Source of the DNA: Microbacterium sp. | GTDB lineage: Bacteria; Actinomycetota; Actinomycetes; Actinomycetales; Microbacteriaceae | DNA: 64,000 nt | Direction of reading: 5' to 3' | NCBI GenBank assembly: GCA_013823625.1 | Contig: PNMM01000001.1 | Span: forward strand, 248,001-312,000 | Shown here: piece after piece, positions 25,401 to 32,938 of the stretch | Layout of the letters: each line of letters starts with the position of its first letter | How positions within the stretch are numbered: the stretch's first letter is position 1 | Translations under genes and position numbers: made by a program | Notes under the pieces: model-generated | Database searches by the model: none | Seen by the model: only the letters and a program-made list of their open reading frames with translations | Told to the model about the DNA's origin: nothing

Positions 25401-25430
25401 GAGGCGGCGCAGCGCTCGATGCAGCGCTAG
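25383..25430 (+). repeat. direct repeat of the 3' end of the PuuD-like gene
   Basis: An 18-nt unit beginning GAGGCGGCGCAGCGCT occurs at 25383 and again at 25401, followed by a partial third copy ending CAGCGCTAG. In frame it reads EAAQR-stop, EAAQR, S-M-QR-stop. It lies at the right edge of the island. Confidence 0.75.
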
Positions 25431-26434
25431 TAGGCGCCGTCGGGCGAGCGCGGAGTGCCGCGCTCGAAGAGTGCGTCGAGGTCGTCGAGTCCGACGGTCG
25501 CGCTCGGCTCGCTCTCGAGCGGATTCGTGAGGTCGCCGCTCACGCGATCGAGCAGGGCGTGCAGCATGCCCACGGCGTCGTCGACGATCTCGGTCGAGCG
25601 CCGCTCGGTGCCGTGCAGCAGCCAGCGAGCGAGTTCGAGCTCGGCCGCGAAGACCGCGCGGCGGCCCACCTGACGGTCGTGGATTCCGCGAGCCTGGTGG
25701 TAGGCGTCGAAGGCCGTCTCGGGCACGTTCGGGTCGCTTGAGCCGAGCATCCAGAACAGGTCGCGCGCGGGGTCGCCCACTTGTAGGCGCGCCCACCCGA
25801 GCACGCCCGTGACCGAGTCACCGACGACGAGAAACGATGACGCGCTGAGCGAGCCATTGATGACGGTGGGCGTGAACTGCCAGAGGGCCGAGTCTTCGGC
25901 GGCACCCTCCCACCGGCGCAACAGCGCCGCGGGAACGAGGCCTGTGGCGGCGGCGCGGTCGAGGGTTGTGACGGCTTCGCGCATGACGTCGATCGCCCGC
26001 AGTTGGGGCAACCCGACGTCGGCCACGACGCTCGTCGGCAAGGCGTGCACGGCCGCGACCGCGTGACCGATCGACGCAGCAATGCCGGGCGTGATGCCCG
26101 CGAGCGAGAGGGGAGAGCCGTCAACAAACTCTGAGACGATCGCGCGCGTGCCATCGACGGGCGCTTGGCCGAGCATCCGCGGCACCCCAAAGGGCAACCG
26201 AGCCCGCACACCGTCGCTGAGGGCGCGCACCGCGACGAGGTCGGCCGACTGCTCGCTCTCGGCGGCTGCCGTGCGCGGCACGCGAATCACGAGGGTTCGG
26301 CCATCGCGCGTGCTCAGCAAGGCCGAGTCGACGTCGCCCCCCGTGCCGCCCAGAGGGGCCGCGTGCGTCACGTCAAGGCCCGCGACGGCCGAGGTGGCGA
26401 GCGCGGCTAGAGTGAGAGGCGATCGGCGCGACAT
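25427..26434 (-). CDS. aminoglycoside phosphotransferase-like pseudokinase
   Basis: A 335-residue protein with the APH/choline-kinase fold but without its catalytic residues. Where active enzymes have HGDLxxxN followed by the IDW/GDP block, this one reads INGSLSASSF, then VLGWARLQVGDPARDLFWML. The catalytic Asp, the Asn ligand and the Asp of the DFG-like position are all replaced; only GDPxxDL remains. The N-terminal lobe has IRVPRTAA. The ATG at 26434 follows a TACCCT box by 6 nt, so the transcript is probably leaderless. It is divergent from nudC. Its role may be structural or ligand sensing. Confidence 0.75.
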   Translation of the reverse strand: MSRRSPLTLAALATSAVAGLDVTHAAPLGGTGGDVDSALLSTRDGRTLVIRVPRTAAAESEQSADLVAVRALSDGVRARLPFGVPRMLGQAPVDGTRAIVSEFVDGSPLSLAGITPGIAASIGHAVAAVHALPTSVVADVGLPQLRAIDVMREAVTTLDRAAATGLVPAALLRRWEGAAEDSALWQFTPTVINGSLSASSFLVVGDSVTGVLGWARLQVGDPARDLFWMLGSSDPNVPETAFDAYHQARGIHDRQVGRRAVFAAELELARWLLHGTERRSTEIVDDAVGMLHALLDRVSGDLTNPLESEPSATVGLDDLDALFERGTPRSPDGAY

Positions 26435-26440
26435 ACCCAC

Positions 26441-26446
26441 AGGGTA
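26441..26446 (-). promoter_or_regulatory. -10 box TACCCT, leaderless promoter of the pseudokinase gene
   Basis: On the minus strand TACCCT ends 6 nt before the ATG at 26434. Confidence 0.5.
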
Positions 26447-26552
26447 GGTCGCAGACCCGTGGCCGGGCCACGCGCCACGCGACGGGGCGCCGTCTTCACT
26501 GCCGCCGTTGTGTTCGCTGCCACCATTGTGATTGCCGCCGAGAGGGTCGTCG

Positions 26553-27530
26553 ATGCTCCGTTCGCTCACGCAGAACTTGCCGCTCTCGCGGTATCGCATC
26601 GACCGCGACCATGCCGCGCGCGAGCGCCCCGCCCTTTTCGATGAGCTCGCCGCCGACCCCGACGCGCGCATTCTCGCGCTCTGGCGCGGCGAGGTGCTGT
26701 TGGCGGCCTCTGGCTCCGCTACGGCGGCCTCGGCGACGGATGCGGCCGACGCCCCCGCCCTCGCCTTTCTGCCGTGGTCGGCTGCTCCCGCCGACGCCCT
26801 GCGCGTTTATCTGGGTCGCACGCTCGAGGCCGAGGGCGATGTGCCCGCGGGCGCTGCCATCACCGCGGTCGTGTTGGACGACGAGAGCGGACCCGCTCTC
26901 GAGCCCGACGTCACCCGGTGGGGCTCGCCGCGCACGCTCGGGCATCGCTTCGGTGACCGCGATGCCGGTCTCGCGATCGAGGCCCTCGGCATGGCCAACT
27001 GGCACGCGACGCACCTGTTTTCGCCCCGCACGGGCAACCCGACCGTCTCGGTTAAGGCGGGCTGGGTGCGCGTTGACGCCGAGACGGGGGCCGAGCTCTT
27101 TCCGCGCACCGACGCCGCGATCATCGTGGGGCTCACCGATGCCGATGATCGTCTCGTGCTCGGCAGCAACGCCTTGTGGGAGTCGAACCGGTTTTCGCTG
27201 CTCGCGGGCTTCGTCGAACCGGGCGAGTCTCTCGAAGCGGCCGTCGTGCGCGAGGTCTATGAAGAGGCCGGCTTGCGCGTCATCGATCCTCAGTACGTCG
27301 GCTCGCAGCCGTGGCCGTTTCCGGCCTCGCTCATGCTCGGCTTTCGGGCGCGGCTTGACCCGGCACACGCCAACGCCCTGCGGCCCGACGGCACCGAGAT
27401 TCTCGACCTGCGCTGGTTCAGCCGCGACGAACTTGCCGCGAGCCTCGACGACATCTTGCTGCCCGGCCGCACGTCTATCGCCCGCGCCATCATCGAAGAC
27501 TGGTACGGCGCGCCGCTGGACGCGCCGTGA
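26553..27530 (+). CDS. nudC: NAD+ diphosphatase NudC, zinc ribbon lost
   Basis: A 325-residue Nudix hydrolase that splits NAD(H) into NMN(H) and AMP and may decap NAD-capped RNA. The Nudix box is GFVEPGESLEAAVVREVYEEAGL in pieces at residues 219-241, and the NudC signature SQPWPFPAS stands at 251-259. The zinc ribbon is absent: the FCxxCG position reads FSPRTG (156-161), and the second pair is also replaced. The whole protein contains no cysteine. GAGAGG precedes the ATG at 26553. The stop overlaps the GTG of uvrD2 by 4 nt, inside a tandem repeat. Confidence 0.92.
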   Translation: MLRSLTQNLPLSRYRIDRDHAARERPALFDELAADPDARILALWRGEVLLAASGSATAASATDAADAPALAFLPWSAAPADALRVYLGRTLEAEGDVPAGAAITAVVLDDESGPALEPDVTRWGSPRTLGHRFGDRDAGLAIEALGMANWHATHLFSPRTGNPTVSVKAGWVRVDAETGAELFPRTDAAIIVGLTDADDRLVLGSNALWESNRFSLLAGFVEPGESLEAAVVREVYEEAGLRVIDPQYVGSQPWPFPASLMLGFRARLDPAHANALRPDGTEILDLRWFSRDELAASLDDILLPGRTSIARAIIEDWYGAPLDAP

Positions 27531-27624
27531 GCGCGTCCGCCGATGCGCAGCGCGCCGTGAGCGCGTCCGCCGATGCGCAGCGCGCCGTGAGCGCGTCCGC
27601 CGATGCGCAGCGCGCCGTGAGCGC
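27521..27624 (+). repeat. 30-bp tandem repeat across the nudC/uvrD2 junction
   Basis: Units begin at 27521, 27551 and 27581, each starting CGCGCCGTGAGCGCGTCC, with a 14-nt partial fourth copy to 27624. The copies are identical. Each contains a GTG that could start uvrD2 and a TGA in the nudC frame. Confidence 0.9.
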
Positions 27625-29347
27625 TGACTCGTCGCCCAGCACTGCGCCCATCGTCAGCCCCGACCGCCTGCTCGCCGCCCTCGACGACAATCAGCGCCAG
27701 GTCGCCGAGGCGCTGCTCGGCCCTGTCTGCGTGCTCGCGGGCGCGGGCACGGGCAAGACGCGCGCCATCACCCACCGCATCGCCTACGGCGTGGCCACGG
27801 GTGCCTACGATCCACAGCGCGTCATGGCGCTCACGTTCACGACGCGTGCGGCGGGCGAGTTACTCGGTCGCTTGCGCGCCCTCGGGGCTGAGGGCGTCGC
27901 GGCGCGCACGTTTCACTCGGCGGCGCTGCGGCAGTTGCACTACTTCTGGCCCATCGTTGCGGGCGGCACGCCGCCGCGCGTGCTCGAGGGCAAGGGGCCG
28001 CTGCTGGGCCACGCCGCGGGAGCCCTCAAGCTGAGCCTCGACACGGCGGGGCTTCGGGATGCTGCGGCCGAGATCGAGTGGCGCAAAGTCAGCCGGCTCT
28101 CGATTGACGAGTATGCGCGAGCGGCGCAGACTCGCACGCTGCCGTCGCGCTTGAGTGTCGACGCCATGGTTTCGCTGCAGCAGACCTACGAGCGCATCAA
28201 AGACGAACGCAAGCAGATCGACTTCGAAGACGTGCTGCTCGCCACTGCGGGCATGATCGAGAACGAGCCGCGCGTGGCCGATCAAGTGCGGGCGCAGTAT
28301 CGCTTCTTCGTCGTTGACGAGTATCAAGACGTTTCGCCGCTGCAGCATGACTTGCTCTCGCTGTGGCTCGGCGGTCGACGCGAATTGTGCGTTGTCGGCG
28401 ACGCCTCGCAAACGATCTACTCGTTCGCGGGGGCGACGAGCGACTACCTCGTGCGCTTTGGTAGTGAATACCCCGAGGCGCGCGTCGTGCGACTCGAAGA
28501 CAACTACCGTTCGACCACGGCGATCGTCACCCTCGCCAACCAGCTCATGCGTGGGCGGCCGGGCGCGCTCACGCTGCACGCCGCGAGCGAGGGCAGCGAT
28601 CGAGGGGCGACCCCCTCGGTGTCGAAGCATGTTGACGATGCTGCCGAAGCGGCATCCGTCGCGCAGTCGATCGCGCGCCGAATCGATGACGGCACGCCGC
28701 CCGAATCCATCGCCGTGCTGTACCGCATCAACACGCAATCGATCGCGCTCGAGTCGGCGCTCGCTAGGTTCGGCGTGCCCGTGCAGTCGCGGGCCGACAG
28801 CCGCTTCTTCGACCAGGTCGAAGTCAAGCAAGCAATCATGCTGCTGCGCGGTGCCTCGATCGCCATCACCGACGAACCGCTGTTCAAGAGCGTGAGCGAC
28901 GTGTTGCGCGGGCTCGGCTGGCGGCAAGACCCGCCCGAGGGCGGCGGAGCCGAGCGTGCGAAGTGGCAGAGCATGAACGCGCTGCTGGGCCTCGCCGAAG
29001 AGGCTCCGGCGGGCACGACGCTGCCCGAGTTCGTGCGTGAGCTGCAGCGCCGCCAGCAACAACAGCATGCGCCCACGAGGTCGGCCGTGACGCTTTCGAC
29101 GCTGCACGCCGCCAAGGGCCTCGAGTGGAACTGCGTCTACATCGTGGGCTTGAGCGAAGGGTTCGTGCCCATCACCTTCGCGCAGGGCCTCGAGGCCATC
29201 GACGAAGAGCGTCGCTTGTTCTATGTGGGCATTACGCGGGCACGAAAGGTGCTCGAGCTGTCGTGGGCCGTTCGGTCAACGGCAGCGCGCGCCGATCGGG
29301 CTCCGAGCCGCTTTCTTGACGAGGTTCGCGCGCCGAAAGAGCGGTGA
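27527..29347 (+). CDS. uvrD2: UvrD2-type ATP-dependent DNA helicase
   Basis: A 606-residue superfamily I helicase. Motifs: DDNQRQ (Q-motif), AGAGTGKT at 71-78, LTFTTRAAGEL, VVDEYQDVSPLQ, GDASQTIYSFAGA, EDNYRSTTAIV, TLHAAKGLEWNCVYIVG and YVGITRARKVLEL. It ends soon after motif VI; the HRDC domain and tetracysteine tail of M. tuberculosis UvrD2 are missing. The first 30 residues are a three-fold repeat of SASADAQRAV encoded by the DNA repeat, so the true start may be any of the GTG codons at 27527, 27557, 27587 or 27617. The nudC-uvrD2 pair is conserved in actinobacteria. Confidence 0.9.
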   Translation: MSASADAQRAVSASADAQRAVSASADAQRAVSADSSPSTAPIVSPDRLLAALDDNQRQVAEALLGPVCVLAGAGTGKTRAITHRIAYGVATGAYDPQRVMALTFTTRAAGELLGRLRALGAEGVAARTFHSAALRQLHYFWPIVAGGTPPRVLEGKGPLLGHAAGALKLSLDTAGLRDAAAEIEWRKVSRLSIDEYARAAQTRTLPSRLSVDAMVSLQQTYERIKDERKQIDFEDVLLATAGMIENEPRVADQVRAQYRFFVVDEYQDVSPLQHDLLSLWLGGRRELCVVGDASQTIYSFAGATSDYLVRFGSEYPEARVVRLEDNYRSTTAIVTLANQLMRGRPGALTLHAASEGSDRGATPSVSKHVDDAAEAASVAQSIARRIDDGTPPESIAVLYRINTQSIALESALARFGVPVQSRADSRFFDQVEVKQAIMLLRGASIAITDEPLFKSVSDVLRGLGWRQDPPEGGGAERAKWQSMNALLGLAEEAPAGTTLPEFVRELQRRQQQQHAPTRSAVTLSTLHAAKGLEWNCVYIVGLSEGFVPITFAQGLEAIDEERRLFYVGITRARKVLELSWAVRSTAARADRAPSRFLDEVRAPKER

Positions 29348-30125
29348 CGGCCCCGAGGCCGTGACACCCGCAGCGCTCGCTCACGGCCCAGCGCGTCGTC
29401 GTGCGTTCGCCCGAGTCGGCATCGATGCGGATGCTGCGCTCGAGCACGCGCCCGCGCACAAGCCGCACCACCTCAACGGCGGCCTCGGTCGCGAGGGCGG
29501 CTGCTTCCGCAGCCGCCTGCGTGCCCCAGAGTTGCGCGGCGATGGCCGGCCACCCCGGGTCGGAGCGGGTGCGCTGTTGCTCCACGCACGCGAGGCACGC
29601 CGACCGACCCGGGTCTACGAGTGGCCCCACACGCACGCTGGCCTCGCCAAACACCACGGGAAGGTGCAGCACGTCGGCACGTAACCAGCGTTGGTGTTCG
29701 AGGGGGTCGACGACGTGCGCGCTCACGAGCACGACGGCGTGGGGTGCGGGGCGACGTGCGCCACGAGTGCCGGGCGCGCGCACGGTCACGGCGAAGCCCG
29801 ACTCGAGCAGTACAGCGGCAATGCGCTGGGCGCCGAGGCCCGCGCCCACCACGTCGATGCGCGGGGCGTCGACGGCAGCGCTCGCGGTGAGCAGCGCAGC
29901 CCCGAGAGAGGAGAGCACCTCGTCGACCCGGCCCGGTTCGAGCCCGGCCAACTCGGCGAGCATGTCGAGGCCCGAGCGCAGCACCCCGACGGCGAGAGCG
30001 TCGATGAGCTGGGCGTCGCCCTCACTCACGTCGTCGAGGCGCGCGAGTACCGGGTCCACCCCCACCTGCAGGCTGTGTGGCGTGCGCCACACGATGGGGC
30101 GGCGCGGGTCAAGTCTGAGCGTCAT
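29232..30125 (-). CDS. E1/ThiF-like protein (cyclodehydratase-like), zinc-binding cysteines
   Basis: A 297-residue protein of the actinobacterial group often annotated as a leader-peptide-binding or cyclodehydratase-like protein (compare Rv3196). A Rossmann-type nucleotide site, IDVVGAGLGAQRIAAVLL, lies in the middle. CLACVEQ and the later ERCGCHG provide a likely zinc site. No peptide precursor or other modification gene is nearby. The last 38 codons overlap the 3' end of uvrD2 on the opposite strand (116 nt). The ATG at 30125 is chosen for the conserved MTLRLDPRRPIVW; ATG at 30134 is possible. The biochemical role is unknown. Confidence 0.65.
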   Translation of the reverse strand: MTLRLDPRRPIVWRTPHSLQVGVDPVLARLDDVSEGDAQLIDALAVGVLRSGLDMLAELAGLEPGRVDEVLSSLGAALLTASAAVDAPRIDVVGAGLGAQRIAAVLLESGFAVTVRAPGTRGARRPAPHAVVLVSAHVVDPLEHQRWLRADVLHLPVVFGEASVRVGPLVDPGRSACLACVEQQRTRSDPGWPAIAAQLWGTQAAAEAAALATEAAVEVVRLVRGRVLERSIRIDADSGERTTTRWAVSERCGCHGLGAVTALSAREPRQESGSEPDRRALPLTERPTTARAPFVPA

Positions 30126-30190
30126 GCCGCACATGATGGGGGTGGGGCGGGTATCGTGCGCCGCGCATCCACAGCCCCAAGACATGTGGA

Positions 30191-31576
30191 CTAGACCGAG
30201 GGCTCCTCGGGAGCGTCGCCGGGGGCGCCCTCAATGGGCCGCTCACCGCTCTCGTCAGCGAGCAGGTCACTCAGGGCCTGGTCGAGAGCATCGGGTTCGG
30301 CGGTCGCGCCGCCCTGCAGCACCGTGATGATGCGAGTCGGGTCATCGATGTCGTCGGCACCCGGCAGCAGGTCGGGGTGAGCCCACAGCCCGTCACGGCC
30401 ATCGGCGCCCACGGCGTCGGTGATGCGCTGCCAGAACACCGCTGCTTCGCGCAAGCGTCGCGGGCGTAGCTCGAGGCCCACGAGCGTCGAGAACGCGCTC
30501 TCTGCCGGGCCGCCCGAGGCCCGACGGCGACGCACGGTCTCGGCCACGGCGTCCGCCTTCGGGAGGCGGCTCGTGGCGTGAGCGGTCACGACGTCGACCC
30601 AGCCCTCGATGAGGGCAAGCGTGGTTTCGAGTCGCCCGAGGGCCGCCACTTGAGCCTCGGTCTTCGGCGGAATCAGGGCGCCACTCGTGAGAGCCTCGCG
30701 CAGGCTTTCGGGGTTCGCCGGGTCGAAGTCGGCCGCGAGCGACTCGAGCGGCTCGGTGTCGATGCTGATGCCGCGCGCGTACTCGGTGATCGCACTGATG
30801 AGGTGTTGCCGCAGCCAGCGCGCGTGCCGAAAGAGCCGTGCGTGCGCGAGTTCGCGCACGGCGAGGTAGAGCTGCACTTGATCGGCCGGAATGTCGAGGC
30901 CCTCGCCAAAGGCCGCGAGGTTCTGCGCAATGAGCGCCGCCTGCACGTCGGTGTCGTCACGGCCGGGCAACAGCGGAATTCCGATGTCACCACCCGAGAC
31001 CACTTCGCCCGCCAATTGCCCCACGACATGGCCGAGCTGCAGCGAGAAAAGGGTGCCACCGAGCGAGCGCATCATCTGCCCGGCGTTGGCCACCATGCCC
31101 TTGAGCTCTTCGGGCACCTGCTGGTCGAGCACCGAGGTGAGCGAGTCAGAGATCGATGTGGCCACGGGTTCGGCGAGCTGCGTCCACACCGGCAGCGTCA
31201 GTCGCGCCCAATCGGCGCGCGTGATGAGCGTGGGCTCTGAGGTGAGCTGCGTGATCGACGTGGCTTCGTCGAGCCAGAGGGCCGCCACATTGAGAGCCTG
31301 GCGCAGCTGTTCGAGTTCAGCGGAGCTCGAGCGGATCGAGCCTTGAGCGGCGATGCGCCCTGACTCGTCTTTCGCGAGCTGCCAGTCGACGCCGTCGCCA
31401 CTCGCGTTCATGGCCTTTTGCAACTGCCCCATGAGGCGCGCGACCATGAGCGGGTCGGTGGGCAAGCCTGCTGCGCCCGCGAGCTTCGCGGGGTCGAGGT
31501 CGCCCTCGCCCGCGAGAAAACGGCGCAGCATCTCGCGAAACTCGTCATCGGCCCCGCCAAGGGGATCTTCAGCCAT
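30191..31576 (-). CDS. DUF2342 zinc-dependent metalloprotease-like protein
   Basis: A 461-residue protein of the actinobacterial DUF2342 (zincin-like hydrolase) family, related to Rv3195. The putative metal-binding helix is VRELAHARLFRHARWL, followed by EYARGISID. GQMMRSLGGTLFSLQLGHVVGQLAGEV is a conserved helical stretch of the family. The C-terminus is acidic. Proteolytic activity has not been shown for close relatives as far as I know. The ATG at 31576 follows TAGCGT by 7 nt, a leaderless arrangement. It is divergent from the Lon-like protease, as in mycobacteria. Confidence 0.8.
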   Translation of the reverse strand: MAEDPLGGADDEFREMLRRFLAGEGDLDPAKLAGAAGLPTDPLMVARLMGQLQKAMNASGDGVDWQLAKDESGRIAAQGSIRSSSAELEQLRQALNVAALWLDEATSITQLTSEPTLITRADWARLTLPVWTQLAEPVATSISDSLTSVLDQQVPEELKGMVANAGQMMRSLGGTLFSLQLGHVVGQLAGEVVSGGDIGIPLLPGRDDTDVQAALIAQNLAAFGEGLDIPADQVQLYLAVRELAHARLFRHARWLRQHLISAITEYARGISIDTEPLESLAADFDPANPESLREALTSGALIPPKTEAQVAALGRLETTLALIEGWVDVVTAHATSRLPKADAVAETVRRRRASGGPAESAFSTLVGLELRPRRLREAAVFWQRITDAVGADGRDGLWAHPDLLPGADDIDDPTRIITVLQGGATAEPDALDQALSDLLADESGERPIEGAPGDAPEEPSV

Positions 31577-31583
31577 GGTGCCT

Positions 31584-31589
31584 ACGCTA
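31584..31589 (-). promoter_or_regulatory. -10 box TAGCGT, leaderless promoter of the DUF2342 gene
   Basis: On the minus strand TAGCGT ends 7 nt before the ATG at 31576. Confidence 0.5.
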
Positions 31590-31710
31590 GTGCGATGGCC
31601 TCGGAGCCCGATGGGTTTTCGCTTAGGCTGACCCCCGCGGCTCTGCGCCGTGGGCGAACACCTGCCCCCAGCCGACCGTGGTCGGGCAGAGCCCCCTCGA
31701 GAGGAGCGCG

Positions 31711-32850
31711 GTGAGTCTGTTCACCGATCAGAACCGCGGCGATGCGTTCGCCGAGGGAGACGACCCGACGATCGACGATGCCCGCGTGCGCGCCCGTCGC
31801 GTTGGCTGGCTCTTGCTCTCGCTGACACTGTTCGGCGTCTTCGGCCTCGCGGTATTGCCGTCGCCCTATGTCATCGAGCGGCCGGGCCCGGTGTTCGACA
31901 CCCTCGGCACCGTCACGGTTGACGGCGAAGAGGTGCCGCTCATTGAGATTCCGACCGAGCCCACGTTCGAGACCGAGGGCTCGCTGAGTCTGCTCACCGT
32001 CAACATCTTTGGCAATCGTGATCAGCCACCCACGTGGTTCGAGGTCATTGGCGCTTGGCTCGCTCCCAGCCAGTCAGTCGTGCCCATCGACGCGGTGTTT
32101 CCCGAGGGCGTGAGCACCGAAGATCGGCGCGAGCAAAGCCGCATCGACATGGAGAACTCGCAGCAAGAAGCCGTTGCGGCCGCCCTGCGGGCCATTGGCG
32201 AACCGTACGAGAGCCAACTGCGGGTGGTCGAGGCCGTGGCCGACGGCCCCTCTGACGGCACGCTGCGCAGCAACGACATCATCCTCGCCGTCAATGACGA
32301 GCCGGTTCGGGATGTCACGGCGCTCCGCGCCGCGATCGCCGCCAACGGTACCGCCGAGCCGGTGTTGATCGACATCGAGCGCGCGGGTACGGATCGCACC
32401 GTGCTCGTCACCCCCGAGCTCAGCGACGGCGAGGAGCGCGTGCCGGTCATCGGCGTGCTCATCGCGGGCGAGTATGTCTTTCCGTTCGAGGTCAACATCG
32501 AGCTGCAGAACGTCGGTGGCCCGAGCGCGGGAATGATGTTTGCCCTGGGCATTATCGACAAGCTCACTCCCGACTCGCTCGCGGGTGGAGAAGATGTTGC
32601 CGGCACGGGAACCATCGCGGCCGATGGCAGCGTGGGCCCGATCGGCGGCATCGTGCAGAAAATGTTCGGCGCGGTCGACTCGGGTGCTGAGTGGTTCTTG
32701 GCCCCCGTCGACAACTGCGATGAGGTCGCGGGCAATGTTCCCGGCGGTCTTGAAGTGTTCGCGGTGGCGACTCTCGACGAGGCGATTGAGGTGCTGCAAA
32801 CGATCGCCGATGAGGGCGATCTGAGCGAGCTCGCTCGTTGCGAACGCTGA
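31711..32850 (+). CDS. membrane-anchored PDZ/Lon-like serine protease (YlbL-like, S16)
   Basis: A 379-residue protease. One N-terminal membrane helix (VGWLLLSLTLFGVFGLAV) is followed by an extracytoplasmic part with a PDZ domain (EAVADGPSDGTLRSNDIILAVNDEPV) and a Lon-type catalytic domain. The Ser-Lys dyad is visible: Ser in NVGGPSAGM and Lys 45 residues later in GGIVQKM. The GTG at 31711 is preceded by GAGGAG at 4-nt spacing. A possible -10 box TAGGCT stands at 31624-31629. It precedes the UPF0182 gene, as Rv3194c neighbours Rv3193c. Confidence 0.88.
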   Translation: MSLFTDQNRGDAFAEGDDPTIDDARVRARRVGWLLLSLTLFGVFGLAVLPSPYVIERPGPVFDTLGTVTVDGEEVPLIEIPTEPTFETEGSLSLLTVNIFGNRDQPPTWFEVIGAWLAPSQSVVPIDAVFPEGVSTEDRREQSRIDMENSQQEAVAAALRAIGEPYESQLRVVEAVADGPSDGTLRSNDIILAVNDEPVRDVTALRAAIAANGTAEPVLIDIERAGTDRTVLVTPELSDGEERVPVIGVLIAGEYVFPFEVNIELQNVGGPSAGMMFALGIIDKLTPDSLAGGEDVAGTGTIAADGSVGPIGGIVQKMFGAVDSGAEWFLAPVDNCDEVAGNVPGGLEVFAVATLDEAIEVLQTIADEGDLSELARCER

Positions 32851-32938
32851 CGGCGAACAGCGCTCAAGAACCAGGCCACTTCCAAGGGTCGCCCCAGTAG
32901 TCTGGGCGGGAACGCCCGCCGACTCTGGGAGCCTCCTC

